Below, piece by piece: positions 46,676 through 59,529 of a DNA stretch of 64,000 nt; the first letter of the stretch is position 1, and each line of letters opens with the position of its first letter. The notes beneath the pieces are model-generated. The model worked only from the letters and a program-made list of their open reading frames with translations, made no database searches and was not told the DNA's origin. The position numbers and the translations under genes were made by a program. Source of the stretch: Gonocerus acuteangulatus (taxonomy: Eukaryota > Arthropoda > Insecta > Hemiptera > Coreidae); contig OX328132.1 in NCBI GenBank assembly GCA_946811695.1, positions 60,611,151 to 60,675,150 of the forward strand, read 5' to 3'.

Positions 46676-46950
46676 CCTTTACTGAGGATAATTGATTTTA
46701 ATTTAGGGCTCACCTCTTGAGCGAGGTGACAGAATTCGCCCGTCTTCTTGCCCTTTCAAATGACCAGCTTCAGAGTCAGACCCCTGTAATTCAATGAGGT
46801 TTTTGAAAATTTAGCCCCGTTCCTCCCTCCCTCGCAGTTCCTTCGGTAAGACGACGTCAGAAGGAGGGAGGAAGTTAACGCGCTCATAATACTCAAATAA
46901 TTTTGTAATTTCAGTCGGGGCTGAGTACTTTCTGCTGTAGACCAAAGTTA

Positions 46951-47370
46951 GGGTGCGTTTACATCTGACACTTCTCGCAGGAAATATATGTCAGGTGTCG
47001 GATAGTTATTCTCTTGGAGGTTTACACACTGACAGAAATAGCTAGACATTTATATTATGTCATGGATATGTATAGGACAGTTCTGGATTTGTTCTAATTT
47101 GCGATAAATTCACCAAAAGCACAAATAATCAGTGTTTACGTCTGTTGGTATAAAAGTGTCGACAATACAGCTAGTAGCCAAGATATTTATCTCTGAAATT
47201 AAATTCTTCTCGTAAAAATCTGTGTTTACACCTGGTGGTATAGACGTGTCGACACTTATAGTCCTTGATAGAAATATATATCTCAGACATAAATTGCTCA
47301 TGGTTTACACTAGTCGCAATTTCTGTCTGATATAAATTTCCTGCAATAACTAGCAAGTGTAAACCCACCC
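46951..47370. mobile_element. PIF/Harbinger-type MITE
   Basis: 420 bp. Ends GGGTGCGTTTACA and TGTAAACCCACCC, with TTA duplicated at 46948-46950 and 47371-47373. Inner part has degenerate repeated units (TGTTTAC, GTCGACA). The ends match the MITE at 60369. Confidence 0.75.
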
Positions 47371-47815
47371 TTACTTGCAAGATTTTGTCGAATGTTTTGT
47401 AGCATTGTGCCTGGAATAAGTCCTTTTCTTTTTTTCTTTTTCGTTTTTTAACGGCGCATCAACTATTTTGCTATTAGCGCCGTAAGTCCTTTTAGTATCG
47501 ATCTACTTAAGCAGCATCTATTACGGCGTTTCTTTATTTGATTATCCATAATAAGTCACGCCCACTATGTAATCGTTATAAACGTCAATCATTTCATTCA
47601 CGAAAGAGGAAAATTCTAAGAATTGTTGATATTCTATCGTTCGATTTTTCCTTACATTAATAACATGACTTTTCATGGCCTAAAAGCCATTGTTTAATTT
47701 TTTTGGAATATTGATAAGAGCCTGAAGACGGGCTAAATAAACATCCAGTTGACTGATTGTTACAAGAAAATCGAAATAACCTCTCTTCAAAGTGAATATA
47801 GACAGAGTTTATCGG
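47371..47815 (+). other. BBS7 intron e-f, unassigned
   Basis: Contains a solo SINE-tail hairpin (AACGGCGCATC...TTAGCGCCG, 47449-47484). Otherwise nothing recognised. Confidence 0.45.
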
Positions 47816-49102
47816 CAAAAAAGACCGACTCGCAGGACCTGCGTCATCTTTTTTTTTTTTTTTTTTTACGGCTCATCTACATCTAGGTCATTAGTACCGA
47901 CATCCAGGGTTTAGCGAGGAATTTTACCAGCGAGCCGTGGGATGATAAAATTCCTGCCGGAGGGTGGGAATCGAACCCACCCTCTCCCGCTTATGAATCC
48001 AAGGCGCTAGCCATTAGACCACGGGAGACCCCGGTTCCTGTTCATATCCCTATTCTCATTTGAAAAGCATAGAATAGAAACAGATAATATTTTCCTCGGC
48101 CTTTGTTCAAAGGGTTTTATGGCTATACCTGGGGTCGGGTCCGCAAGACCCTAGAAACCTCTTCTACCGATACTTCATTTCATACGTTTCAATGAATCGG
48201 AAAATATCAAAAAATTTCTCATATTCCTGTGTTCTTTTACTATAGTAATAATTCTACAGATAAAATCAATTAAAAAATAAAATAAAAAAACCAACACCAT
48301 AAAGGCAATTGAAAATATTCAAAAGACGTCGAATCTTTTTCTCTTGGCAAGCTATATTTCTAACAATAAATTGTTTTTCTTATTTTGCCTAATCTGTTTT
48401 ATTGTAAAATACATTATACAACTATAAGCAATTAAAAAATAACAAGGAATAAAAACAGACAAAAAGAACAGTTCGAATAAGCAAAATCAATTACATTAAT
48501 TTTTTAAGCACTTATTTCTCCGATTGACATCGCCTAATCAAAACCTTCATCCGAACCTTTTTTGTAGAGCATTTAGTAAGCTTTCTAATGGTATTCTTTC
48601 GTTTACCAAGATTCTCAACCTTTTTCGAGATATTAAGGAAAATATACAAAGTTACCGAAACTTTTTATGTCTGTTAATAAAATATTTTATTCTAACCCTT
48701 CCTTAACTCCAAACGTAACCAAAATTTCAACATATTAGTTTTAATGATAGTAAAACATGCAGAAAATGTTTCAACTGAATCCCATGATTCTAAGTACCCA
48801 AACCAAAAACGGTATTCAAAAACTATTTTTCCAATTTTCTCAAAAACGGTTAAAGCTATCGCCTTGAAAATGGTTTCATTCGTTTTCCTAGCAAAAGAAG
48901 CCTAAAAACCGAGTACCTACAAGCTTATGAACTCAAAAACGTAAGCGTTACGATTTTTTTTGCGCGAATTTCGCCCCAAACGCCATCTTCCAGTGGGCGG
49001 ATTTTGCTGGTTAACGAACTTGACTTTTCAAATCGGGCGACAGATTTTTTACCAAATTTCATCAAAATCGGACCATTAGGGAGGCCAGAAATCAGCGAAC
49101 AG

Positions 49103-49156
<54 letters not shown>

Positions 49157-49333
49157 AATAAATATATACATATATATATGTATATATATATATACAAATT
49201 TTAACCACCGTTATTTTCAGTCTCTAGGGGTTCTGAAACGCGAAATTTTCTAGTCGGCACTTCCGGATTGTTTCATTGTATCAACTTTATAAGCGGGGTT
49301 CCTCCCTATCGGGGGGGAGGAACCGCGCTAAAA
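47816..49333 (-). repeat. Family A repeat, near full-length copy, minus strand
   Basis: It starts with GACCGACTCGCAGGACCTGC, contains a SINE at the same place as the copy at 38373, the same body, (TA)n at 49107-49195, and ends in hairpin GGTTCCTCCCT...GGAGGAACCGCGCTAAAA. Confidence 0.8.
47849..48032 (-). mobile_element. tRNA-derived SINE in family A
   Basis: Poly-T, tail hairpin, B-box complement GGAATCGAACC and head. The tRNA end abuts GGTTCCTGTTCATATCC, exactly as in the 39657 copy. The poly-A side joins GATGACGCAGGTCC directly, so ~20 bp of target are missing there. Confidence 0.82.
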
Positions 49334-49405
49334 GGCTTTGTATGTAAACATCCTTAGAAGAATTGTGATCTTAAAGATTAATGTAACAAAAAAAAACGTT
49401 CTTTT

Positions 49406-49523
49406 AATGCGTTCTATCCCTCCCTCAATAGGGAGAATACCCGTTTATGACGTCAACCTTATGGCGGAATCCGGACGTGCCAATGAGAAATGTCCACGTT
49501 TTTGGAAAATTCCGCTTCAGTTT

Positions 49524-49605
<82 letters not shown>

Positions 49606-49614
49606 ATATATATA

Positions 49615-49679
<65 letters not shown>

Positions 49680-49830
49680 CACGTGTCAGTCTGTTTGTTT
49701 CTTTGTTTATTTGTTTGTTGCTTATACAAATCCACACCGTTTGACCGATATGGACCAAACTTGGCACACAGGTAGGTCTTGATACGAGTAATCTTAGGCT
49801 AGGTCAAAATAGTCAAATTTCAAAATTTGG
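49406..49830 (+). repeat. Family A left end fused to (CA)n(TA)n and a family T unit
   Basis: TATCCCTCCCTCAATAGGGAG hairpin and CGGAATCCGGACGTGCCAA, then (CA)n at 49528-49553, (TA)n to 49675, then a family T unit (49684-49830). Two repeat families meet at the microsatellite. Confidence 0.65.
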
Positions 49831-50081
49831 TCAAAAGGTCAAAAGTTTTGTGCTGAACTTTTGCTGCTCAAAAATTTACTACACTGATCCATTCAGATTG
49901 TGGCGGCCATTTTGAATCGACAGCAGGCTCTGCTACTGGCCTTTGTCGGCTGTTAGATGAAGTGCTGTTGTGCTGGCCTCTGCCAGTATCATTATGAAAT
50001 TAAACAAATTCACATCGTTTGAGAATCAAGTAGGTCTTGATACGGGGAGAGTCATAGACAGAATGTAGGTGTAGCATGGCA

Positions 50082-50083
<2 letters not shown>

Positions 50084-50147
<64 letters not shown>

Positions 50148-50449
50148 CAAAGATTTTCTTTAAAAACTAGTTTTTTCACTTTGCTCGAAAAAGGTTTGAG
50201 ATATCACTTTGAAAATGGTTTCATTTGTTTTCCTACGTTAGAGAAGTGTACCTATAGAAAGTATACCTGGAAGCCTACAAACGAAATCCCCTAAGCGCAG
50301 CGATATTTTGGCACGAATGACGCCCATAAAAAATTTTTAAAAATTACCTTTTAAATTATTTATATAAATGTTAACGCCCATTTATAATTAACTGAGAATT
50401 TTTGGACGGTTATCTATAGGTTACCAGCCTTTTGTAGCCATGATGGGGC

Positions 50450-50478
<29 letters not shown>
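50084..50478. repeat. (TA)n tracts with repeat fragments
   Basis: (TA)n at 50084-50144 and 50453-50478. Between them a family A-like body piece and a copy of the 34766 repeat (TTAACGCCCATTTATAATT). No gene. Confidence 0.6.
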
Positions 50479-50481
<3 letters not shown>

Positions 50482-50996
50482 AGTGTGTAAATTGGGATTT
50501 CTTAATGTTGGGCGCTTAAAGTTATCACCGGTTATAAAGGAGCTACTTACGATTGAAAAACTATATACGAGAAGAATATGAGAATAATATTTAAACTTAC
50601 CCTGCAATGGGATGAAAGAGCTGGAAAAGAGCCTGCTGGTCAGATTAACAAAGTCAGCTACAATTATTCTTCCTCAGAATGCATCATCTGAAAAAAAAAT
50701 AATAAATAGTAAACTTATAAAGCTTGCTAAATGTGACTATAAAAACTAAAAACCACCGTTTTTTCGTTGTCTATGGGTTCTGAAACAATTTTTCTAGTTG
50801 GCACTTCCGGATTGCGTCATGAGGTCAACCTCATAAACGGGATTTCTCCCTATGGAGGGAGAAAAGAAACACCGAGATATGTAGATAGTCAGGCAATTTT
50901 CTTTTTGTTTGAATGAATGTCCAGTTATATGCTGGTGATTGAAGGATACTGAGAGACCATTAAATGTGGTATGGCAACATTCGAAGTCCAGTTACG

Positions 50997-51243
50997 ACAT
51001 GGGGATATATAAGGGAGGTTGAGGGCCCTACCGAAATTTTGATTAGATCGGTAAAAATGTGTCAAAACCCTTTAAAAATAAATTAAATAAGATCACTTAA
51101 TTCATAAAAAGTATTTTATTTTAGGTATAATAGTGTTTTAGTTGGCTAAAACTATTCCAAGTTCTAGATTGTTAGTATTCTATACCCCGGAAATGGTCCC
51201 AGCCCCCCCCCCCCCGCGAAATTATTTCCTACATACGCCTATT
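50997..51243 (+). repeat. MITE-like repeat of the ATGGGCGTATATA family
   Basis: GGGGATATATAAGGGAGG at the left and CGAAATTATTTCCTACATACG at the right, with a C-run at 51205. Same body as 45349 and 15890. Confidence 0.55.
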
Positions 51244-51459
51244 AGTTATGAAAGTCAGAGATGAGTTGGAATTAATTCAATAACTAACTCCATCAACTAC
51301 TGTCAAACTATTTTACTAATGTTAAAAGATGATTGCCCAATAAACGGATTTGTATGTTAAGTGCATGTACCTTACAAACAACCTAAATCAAACGCAGATT
51401 CATCATTTTTAGTGATAAGAGTTTGTAATGATTATGTTTTTTGGGTTAATATGTTTCAG

Positions 51460-51544
51460 GTTTGCAACGAGAGTATAACATCAGTTCAAGCAGGAAACGT
51501 TTCAAACCCCGCATTTGATGAAATTTTAGTTTCAACATTTACTG
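51460..51544 (+). CDS. BBS7: BBS7 exon f (phase 0 to 1)
   Basis: Acceptor ATGTTTCAG/GT, donor ACTG/GTAAAT. It encodes VCNESITSVQAGNVS through FDEILVSTFT, ending in one base of a Gly completed by the next exon. Confidence 0.9.
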
Positions 51545-52315
51545 GTAAATTTCCATATATTATATTTCATTTTGAAATATTAGAGTATTTGAATTAATTT
51601 ACTTCTATGTGTTCGTATATGTATCTGTGGCATAGATTAGGTGAAATCCTTGGCTCTAATCTGTAATGAAGTTACTAAAAAAAAAAACAAAATAAAACAA
51701 ACCTTTAGAGCCGTCTGCTCAAATTCAGGATCATAAATATAAATAGCTCCACCCAACAAACCTATTTAATGTACTGTATAATGGGCGAATATAAGGGGGC
51801 TGCAGCCCACCCCCCTCCCGAAATTTTGTTTTGTTGAGAACATTTCATAATAACAATAATAACAAAGCCAATAACAACGAAAAATGTGTTCTGCAAAAAA
51901 ATCCGCAAAAATCTAACTTCATGCCAAAGGGATCATCTAGTCATCTAGTCCAAAGGGATCATTTACAAGCAGAAGCATGGTGTGGGCATGGGCAGCCCCT
52001 TTTCACCTGTTGTGTTTTTGAGAAACTCGATATAACTTGTTTTCTAGCTAATTATTGGTTTGGCCATTAATAAAATATCAATTCAGTTGAAATTGTTCCA
52101 GACGTTTGATATTCATCTAAACTAAGATATTTAAATTTTGGCTACGATTGAAGTTAAGGAAATATTAGAGAAAGAAACATTCCATTAACAGGCATGAGAA
52201 GTTTTGAGATTTTATTAAATATCTTGAATTTTGTAAAACTTCAGAAGTCGTGGTTTCGTCCATTTCAACTGTTCTTTCTGTTGAAGATGGCAAGTTTGTA
52301 TTTTACGCTACTGTA

Positions 52316-52346
<31 letters not shown>

Positions 52347-52587
52347 ATAATGTCATCCATAATTTCACTTTTCTTCAAAATGTCATAGGATCAGGTGTTT
52401 AAAATGTTCAAAAAATATCAAAACAAATATTTACTGCTTCTATTAGAAGCTTCCCAAATGACACTACGAAGAAGAACATTTTGGAAAGGCGTTAAGATGA
52501 CCCAGTTCCTACAAGTCGGTTTTTAATCCTGCAGATAAAGAAAGCAGATCCGGGAAAAGAATCGCTGTATGTTGCCGAAGAGTGAAG

Positions 52588-55500
52588 CATCATCATCATC
52601 ATATCCGGCGCAACAACCCGTCACCGAGTCTGGGCCGCCTCTAAAAGCCTCCGCCAGAGGGCTCGGTCCTGTGCAGCAGCTTTCCAGTTTCGGGCTCCCA
52701 GCAAGTCTCGCGCATCTGAGTTGACAGCATCTTCCCATCTCATATTTGGTCTGCCAACTCTCCGTTTTCCGAGCATCTTATCGGTCAGTATCTTTTTGGT
52801 CAGATCGCTATCCTCCTTTCTCACCACATGGCCTGCCCAGCGAAGCCTTCCAATTTTAATGAATTTGGCAGCATCTATGTCACCATATAACCGATACAAC
52901 TCCGCATTCTTCCGTCTCCTCCACAAGTCTCCATCTCTAACGGGACCAAAGATCCTTCTAAGTATATTCCTTTCAAAAGTCGAGATTCTTGATTCGTCTG
53001 CTTTAGTTGTGGCCCAAGCTTCCGCCCCATAAGTTAACACTGGCCGGACCAACGTTTTATACAGATTGATCTTGGTCCCTTTAGAGAGGGGACGGCTTCT
53101 AAAGTGTCTGGAGAGCCCAAAGAAGCATCGGCTTGCCGCCACAATTCTTCTGCTGATCTCCTGGGTGATGTCATTCACTGCATTAACCTCAGTTCCCAGG
53201 TATACAAAGCTGTTGACCCTCTCAAACTTATACGGTCCAACTTCAAACTTTCTGGTCCCTCCTCCTATACCTCCAACTCTTAAGTATTTTGTCTTGTCTT
53301 CATTGACAACTAGGCCAAGAAGCTTAGCTTCTGTCTCAAAAGCGAGGAATGCCTCTTTCAGGGACCGCTCCGACCTCGCCACAATGTCGAAGTCATCTGC
53401 GTATCCTAAGAGCTGGACCGTGCTGTTAAAGAGGGTGTGCCTTTGCTGAATACCAGAGCGGCGCACTGCTCTTTCGGCTGCAAAATTAAAAAGGAGACAT
53501 GCTAGGGCATCTCCTTGTCTCACCCCACTATTAGTGCTGAATGAGTCAGACACGTCAGTTCCCACGCGTACAGAGCAACATGAGTTTTTCATCGTCATCC
53601 TCACCAATCTGATCAGTTTTCCGGGGATATTCATCTTCTCGAGAGCCTGATAGAGTGCTGGCCTTGAGACGCTGTCGTACGCTGACTTGAAGTCCAGAAA
53701 GAGGTGATGCGTGACTATTTTGTACTCCTTGCATTTTTCAAGCATCATCCTCAGGGAGAAGATCTGGTCCGTAGTGGACTTACCTCTTCTAAATCCCGCC
53801 TGGTACTTCCCAATCTCTTTCTCAGCGTAGGGAACAAGCCTCTCGTAGAGAACATTTGAGAGGACTTTATACGCGCAGGAAAGGAGGACTATTCCGCGGT
53901 AATTCCTGCAATCCATCTGATCTCCCTTTTTATGGAGAGGGTAGATTACTCCTCGGTTCCAATCTCGGGGAATTTCTTCATTTTCCCAGATGGACATGAT
54001 GAGGTGGTGGAGTTCCTTTAGTAGTCCTGTTCCACCATAACGCAGAAGCTCTGCCTGAATTCCATCCTGTCCCGGTGCCTTGTTGTTCTTCAGCTTATTT
54101 ATCGCGTCTTGAACTTCCTCATCGTCCGGTGGCTCAACATCGTTTGGAATTTCTTCGGCCTCTATTCCCGCTATTGTTTCTTGTGGTTATCCTTGTTAAG
54201 GGACTTGCTAAAATAACTCCTCCACCTATCCAGAATCTCATGCTTGTTTGTGAGGAGGTTCCCATCTTCATCCTTACAGCTTGTAACTCTTGGTTTGAAG
54301 ACGGCTCTCCCCTCATTAACTTTCTGAAAGAACAGGCGGCTCTCATGCACTGTTCGGTGAGATTCAATGTCCTCCATCTTCTTATTCTCCCATAGTCGCT
54401 TCTTCCTACGGTGAGTTCTCTTCTCTCTTCTCCGCTTGTCCCGGTATTCCTCCCGAGAGCGTCTAGTATTGTGCTGTATCACTCTCTTGTAAGCCTCGGT
54501 TTTTATGGTCGTGACTGCTTGACATTCATCATCAAACCATGGGGCTCTCCTTACTCTTTCTTGGTACCCTAAGGTCTCCTGGGCTGCTTGCTTCACTGCC
54601 TCGGCTATTCCAGCCCAATGGTCATCTATAGCCTCACCTCTGCCTCGTAATACCTCTGTGAGCTTAGCGTCTAGGCATTCCTGGTATGCTTTACATTGGT
54701 CTACATCCATCAGTTTCGAGGCATCATACCTTCGAGGAACCAAACCAGCAGTCATTCTTTTTGTGGATATTCGAGACCTAATCCTTGCAATGCTCATGTA
54801 ATGGTCTGAGTCCACGTTCGCTCCTCTGTAAGATCTCACTCCAATCAAGTCTGATCTATGTTGAGAGCCTATAAGGAAGTGATCAATCTGGTTACTTGTC
54901 ATCCCATTTGGTGTTCTCCATGTGGCTCGATGTATCTTCTTTCCTGGGAACATAGTGCTACCGATGACCAGACCGTGGGCAGCGGCAAAGTTTATAAGTC
55001 TTTGCCCATTGTCGTTTGATGTTTCATGTAGGCTGTAGGCTCCAATCGTTGGGCGATATGCAGACTCACGGCCAACTTGGGCGTTGAGATCCCCCAGGAC
55101 AATCTTTATATCGTTTGCCGGGCAGCTCCTGAAAGCATCCCCTAGGCTGTCGTAGAAAGAGTCCTTGTCCTCCTCAGATGCTACTTCCGTTGGTGCATGA
55201 CAGTTAATCAGGGAGTAATTAAAAAACCTCCCTTTGATGCGCAGGGAACATATTCGTGGGGAGATGGGATTGAAATTCAAAACCAACTGACGTGCTCTGC
55301 CCCGAACAACAAATCCTGTTCCGAACATGTGGTGATGTTGATGGCAGCTGTAGTATAGGGTATGATATTTCTTTTCATGTGACCCACTTTCGAGCCAACG
55401 AACTTCCTGGATTGCTGCAATGTCTATTCGGTAGGTGTCAAGTTGCGTAAGAAGCGCCCGAAGGGCTCCTAGTCTGTAGAGAGATAAAATGTTCCAAAAA

Positions 55501-55850
55501 GCTATTCTTAGGTCATTATGGCGGTTCCTAGGTCGTTTCCTTAAGATCAGTCCGGCTTCATTGCTTTGTAGAGGAATCGTAATTGTGTAAGTTTAAGGAG
55601 AGCAGGGTATCAGCCTACTGCCCCCGAGTCAGGTGAAGGGGCTGCCTCCTTTGAGCATTCTGACGAACTCCCCCATCCGGGGCGGCTACCTAGGGGAGGA
55701 GACCCTAGGGTGTGTATTGTGAGTGTCCTTAGTCTGTAGTGTGGGGGTGTGTGTAGTGTGCTGTTATTAGTGTACTGTGTGAGTGTTAGTGTATGTGTTC
55801 CCCCAACCTGGAGGGCCAGTGGCTATTGCAACCCGAAGGCTGGGCGATGG
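52588..55850 (-). mobile_element. RTE-type non-LTR retrotransposon (LINE)
   Basis: 3.26 kb, flanked by a perfect 14-bp target duplication GCCGAAGAGTGAAG (52574-52587, 55851-55864). The 3' end (left) is a short simple repeat (ATG)n, as in RTE elements. It encodes an apurinic-type endonuclease and RT. About 260 bp of GC-rich 5' sequence precede the frame. Confidence 0.9.
52621..55592 (-). pseudogene. LINE endonuclease / reverse transcriptase, one frameshift
   Basis: The frame is open from 55592 (minus) but the first ATG is at 55328, inside the nuclease. The endonuclease shows LRIAFWNILSL, AAIQEVRW, VLGDLNAQVGRE, IDHFLIG and SDHYMSIA, the APE-type motif order. Near 54180 a one-base shift moves coding to a second frame. 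RT follows: DGIQAELLRYGG, PLHKKGD, YQAGFRRGKSTTDQIF, LFLDFKSAYDSV, GVRQGDALACLLFN and GYADDFDIVA. The C-terminal region has RRIFGPVRDGD and RLRWAGHVVRKED, typical of the RTE-like group often called endonuclease-reverse transcriptase. The RT part is uninterrupted to its stop. The shift and missing start make this copy inactive. Clade placement needs a tree. Confidence 0.85.
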
Positions 55851-56703
55851 GCCGAAGAGTGAAGACCAAGGGGAAGATTTTACGGCCTAATTGTAAACCA
55901 TTTGCTCCCCGTCAGGTCGATATATGCAGACCTGCAGACTATTGGCCGACTCAAGGACTCAATTGATCAAATCAAACCAATGGGAAAACAGCAAAACTTA
56001 AATAATTGTTTCGCTTCAATTATAGTATATTATACATGGTGTTCAAAACTCGATTGACACCCCCCTTTTTTTTCCACAATTTTTGAAATTTAAAAACGCA
56101 ACTTGGTGGGTCTTAACGTGGTCGAATGTACTTTCATTGGACCTAATGCACGACCCCTCAACTTTCTCCAGTTCTTCTCCAGCGACCCTAACTTTGGAAT
56201 CTTCAATGGAAAGGGTTTTTTTTATGACGGATTATTGTAGAGAATTGAATTTTAGGTCGATTTTATATCGGTCATTTTTTCGCTAAAGCGCACCAATGAG
56301 TAACAAATTGCCCAAAACCGTTAAAACCCTTGTTTTTTGTCACTTTTCTGCCAACAACGCAGAAAGTATGTCCGTAATGAAAAAAGTAGTTGATATAAAC
56401 GTTGTAGAGGATTAAATTTTCTTTCCAAAAAGTACCTTTAAATGCCTAAAACGTTAATAGGAATGGGGCAAAACACACTTTTGTTTTTGAAGTTTTCAGA
56501 AAAGTTTATGATCAACGTGGTCTACGCTTCCGTAAAACTTAAAAAAAATTTCCTAAACTTTTTGCTCCACCTAAAAATCAAATTTAATTACTTTATAAAG
56601 GCATTAAAATAATAAATTTAAAGCAACAGAACTCACCTAATCATTAGAATTTCGTAGTAATTATTTTTGTGTTGGACGATTTATTTTTTTTTTTAGTTAT
56701 TTT

Positions 56704-56814
56704 GTTTTTTACGGCGTCTTGACATCTAGGCCATTAATGCCGACATCCAGGGTGCAGTGAGGAATTTTCCCAACGAGCCGTGGGATGAAAATTCCTGCCG
56801 GCGGACAGTGGGTC
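56704..56814 (-). mobile_element. SINE, 5'-truncated
   Basis: ACGGCGTCTTGACATCTAGG, CCGACATCCAGGGTGCAG and CGAGCCGTGGGATGAAAAT match the SINE body and tail; the tRNA head is lost after CCTGCCGGCGG. Confidence 0.7.
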
Positions 56815-57063
56815 CAAACTACTTTTCGTGTTTCAAAGAAGGACTACAGCCTCCAAATCTAACTTATATGTAGTATTTCTAAAGTGACACAACTCAAAAA
56901 TCGGTGTTTTCAGTTATGACTATGAAAGAAATGGTAAATATCCCTTTATCAACCATCAAAACTGTATGTACCTAGCTTCAGCGCTTGTACGCAAGAAGGC
57001 ACTTGTGTCACTCTTCCTGTCTTATTGCTATTCCCCCTACATAGGCAACAGTTACACATTTTC

Positions 57064-57106
<43 letters not shown>

Positions 57107-57139
57107 CTTTGAGTTGTGTCACTTTACAAATACTAGTGC

Positions 57140-57720
57140 GATATGTATATATTTATATACATATATATTTGTCTGTTTGCTCTCTCATAGGCTCAAAAAG
57201 GGTTCGACTTTCATGAAATTTGGTAAACAAATCTTGACGGGTCAAGTTCATTAGCCAGCAGAATCCGTCCACCGGAACACGATTTTGGAGCGAACGTCGC
57301 GCGAAAAATCGCAACGCTTACGTTTTCGAGTTCAGATGCTTGCAGGTACTCGTTTACTTGAACAGTTTGAATGTCCTAGCAGACATGATAAGTTCTTGGC
57401 TCTCCGTATATTTTCTTAAATATCTCCGAAACGGTTAGAACATCGTGGTAAGTGCAAGCAAGAAAGCTTCTCAAGCAATTTTTGTTTAAACGATGTTATA
57501 TGGAGAAATAACTGCTTAAAACTTAGAAGTTGTTGGTTGCGTTTATTTGAACAGCTCTTTTTGTCAGTTTCCCTTAGTTTTTTTATTGTTTGTTATTTTC
57601 ACAATTGCTAATAATAAAAAAACGCATTTGTCTGTAAAACAGGATACGTATTATGAGAACCAATTTTCTGTTGTTTAAAATAGATCTTTCTGAGCGGAAT
57701 TCGTAGATGCTCTGTGAGTA
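57140..57720 (+). repeat. Family A right half, diverged
   Basis: TATATTTGTCTGTTTGC, ATGAAATTTGGTAAAC, TCGCAACGCTTACGTTTTCG and later body motifs follow the family order; the right terminus is absent. Confidence 0.6.
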
Positions 57721-58516
57721 TTGCTCACATTATTATTATATTGAGTATTATTTTTCTCTCTATTTAATTTTCTTTTTAATTGGTTGTTTTTTATTTATTT
57801 ATTTTAATAGGAAACCCCTAATGACCTCAGCAGTCGATAGACAAAAAAAAAAAATAATAAAAGCCGTATTTAGTATTAGTAAAACATAGAACATTATACA
57901 AAGAAAATGTGAAACATTAGCGTGGCCAATTTAGCCGAAAACGTAGGGGTACCCTTGCACAAATTCCCAGCAAGCTGAAGATTTGTATGAACGTTAGGGA
58001 CACTTTTATAATGAAATTGGGAAAAGCCCCCATCGATCCCGTGATTGCAAAAAATATAAGGCCAAAGTTCTCAAAAAAAGATTTTTTGGATGTTTCTACG
58101 AAATGGTTAGTTTTATGACTAAAATATTTCAGACAAAAACTGCAGAGCATGCAATCACCTACAAAACGTGTACTTTCAATGTTGACAGATTGTCGAAATA
58201 CATAAGAATATATGTATGGTGTCTTTGGAAAAGGCCACTTTTTTATTTTTGTGGCTCTGTAAGTGTAATAGATGTAATAAAAGGAAATAGATAAATATGA
58301 AAAATACATCTGTTAAATAAGACTATAAATTTTAATATCCTTAAAGGAATCAGTAACTCTCACATATTCTTGTTATTACTATTATTCTTGTTTCATGAAT
58401 TTATTTGTATATTTTTGCAAATATATAGCATGGCCCACATTGTAAATTTTTTTCAACTCTTTAGAAATAAAAATAGAAATTGATAAGCATTTATTCGTTT
58501 TATTGTTGTTTACCAG

Positions 58517-58628
58517 GTTGGTTTTTCGGCCTTACAACTGAAGTATTAGATAAACAAGTTAGCTGGGAGAATAACAACATGAGCATAAAAATGGCTCCCG
58601 AAGAAAAACAAAAAATTGAAAATTTGAG
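58517..58628 (+). CDS. BBS7: BBS7 exon g (phase 1 to 2)
   Basis: Acceptor GTTTACCAG/GT, donor TTGAG/GTATGA. It encodes Gly-WFFGLTTEVLDKQ through EEKQKIENL, the end of the propeller and the start of a coiled-coil. Confidence 0.9.
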
Positions 58629-58861
58629 GTATGAATAAATTTTTCTCAATTATTAGTATTTGTTAGCATTCCATACCCCAGACCCCCCCCCCCGAAATTA
58701 TTTCCTATATCCCTCTCTTTGAAGGGGGGATCTGGCCCTTTCAAACAACATTCCTGAACTGTGTTAGTGCCTGTCTCATTTTCCAGACATGCCGCTCTAC
58801 ATGTCCCTCACGCCCACCCCTTGTTCTAAGAGAATTTATGTGGGTACGTACTGGAGAAAGT

Positions 58862-58862
<1 letters not shown>

Positions 58863-58912
<50 letters not shown>

Positions 58913-58952
58913 GTATATTGATTGTCTAGTGCCTTATGAATGGGCGATCTTT

Positions 58953-58998
<46 letters not shown>
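58863..58998. repeat. (TA)n followed by (T)46
   Basis: TA array at 58863-58910, then 43 bp later a ~46-nt T-run (58953-58998), inside the BBS7 intron g-h. Confidence 0.9.
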
Positions 58999-58999
<1 letters not shown>

Positions 59000-59411
59000 G
59001 GAGCGTCGACTGCATTGGTCATTGGCACCATTGAAAATAGCTCCATTTTTAACTTACAATGAAGTAGTCTTCATAACTTACTACTGCTCTAACATTTCTG
59101 CTGTTGTTAGTAATTTCTGTTTTAGGGATTGTTATTAAAAATAATACTATTATTTAACCTAATTCTAAACTCTAAAGCTAATGGTAATATGTACAAATTG
59201 TGTTAGTTCCTTTAAACATATGCCAGAACTAACTTTGAACCTAGATCTAAATCTAAAGGGACTATTAACATGTATATTACGTGATTTTTCACACATTCAC
59301 ACACTCACACACAGCAATCTTGTTTTAAGGATAAGTACATCCGCATGTTTGGTTAAACGCATTAAAACAAGTGTTTTTTATATAGTTTAAAAAAATACGT
59401 ATTTTTTTCAG

Positions 59412-59529
59412 GGCTGAAATTGAAGATATAGAAAGGAGTATTTCTAAAGAACGAGAAAGATATCAACTTACGACAAAAGAGGATTCTATTGGCATCTCAA
59501 CAATACCAAATCTGTCAATAAGCGACAAG
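59412..59529 (+). CDS. BBS7: BBS7 exon h (phase 2 to 0)
   Basis: Acceptor TTTTTTTCAG/GG, donor AAG/GTAAGT. It encodes AEIEDIERSISKERERYQ (charged heptads, coiled-coil) and ISTIPNLSISDK. The next exon should begin within the following domain; none was recognised up to 64000. Confidence 0.88.

Larger units (their letters stand above)
55865..58516 (+). other. BBS7 intron f-g, distal part
   Basis: Contains a SINE tail (56704-56814), a (T)40 tract (57067-57106), a diverged family A right half starting at the (TA) near 57143, and AT-rich DNA. A 130-codon minus frame at 57917-58309 matches nothing I know. Confidence 0.5.

Noticed and set aside
57917..58309. 130-codon minus-strand frame
   Set aside because: Long for chance in AT-rich DNA, but there is no recognisable domain, no paralogue in the window and no splice context; it lies in an intron.
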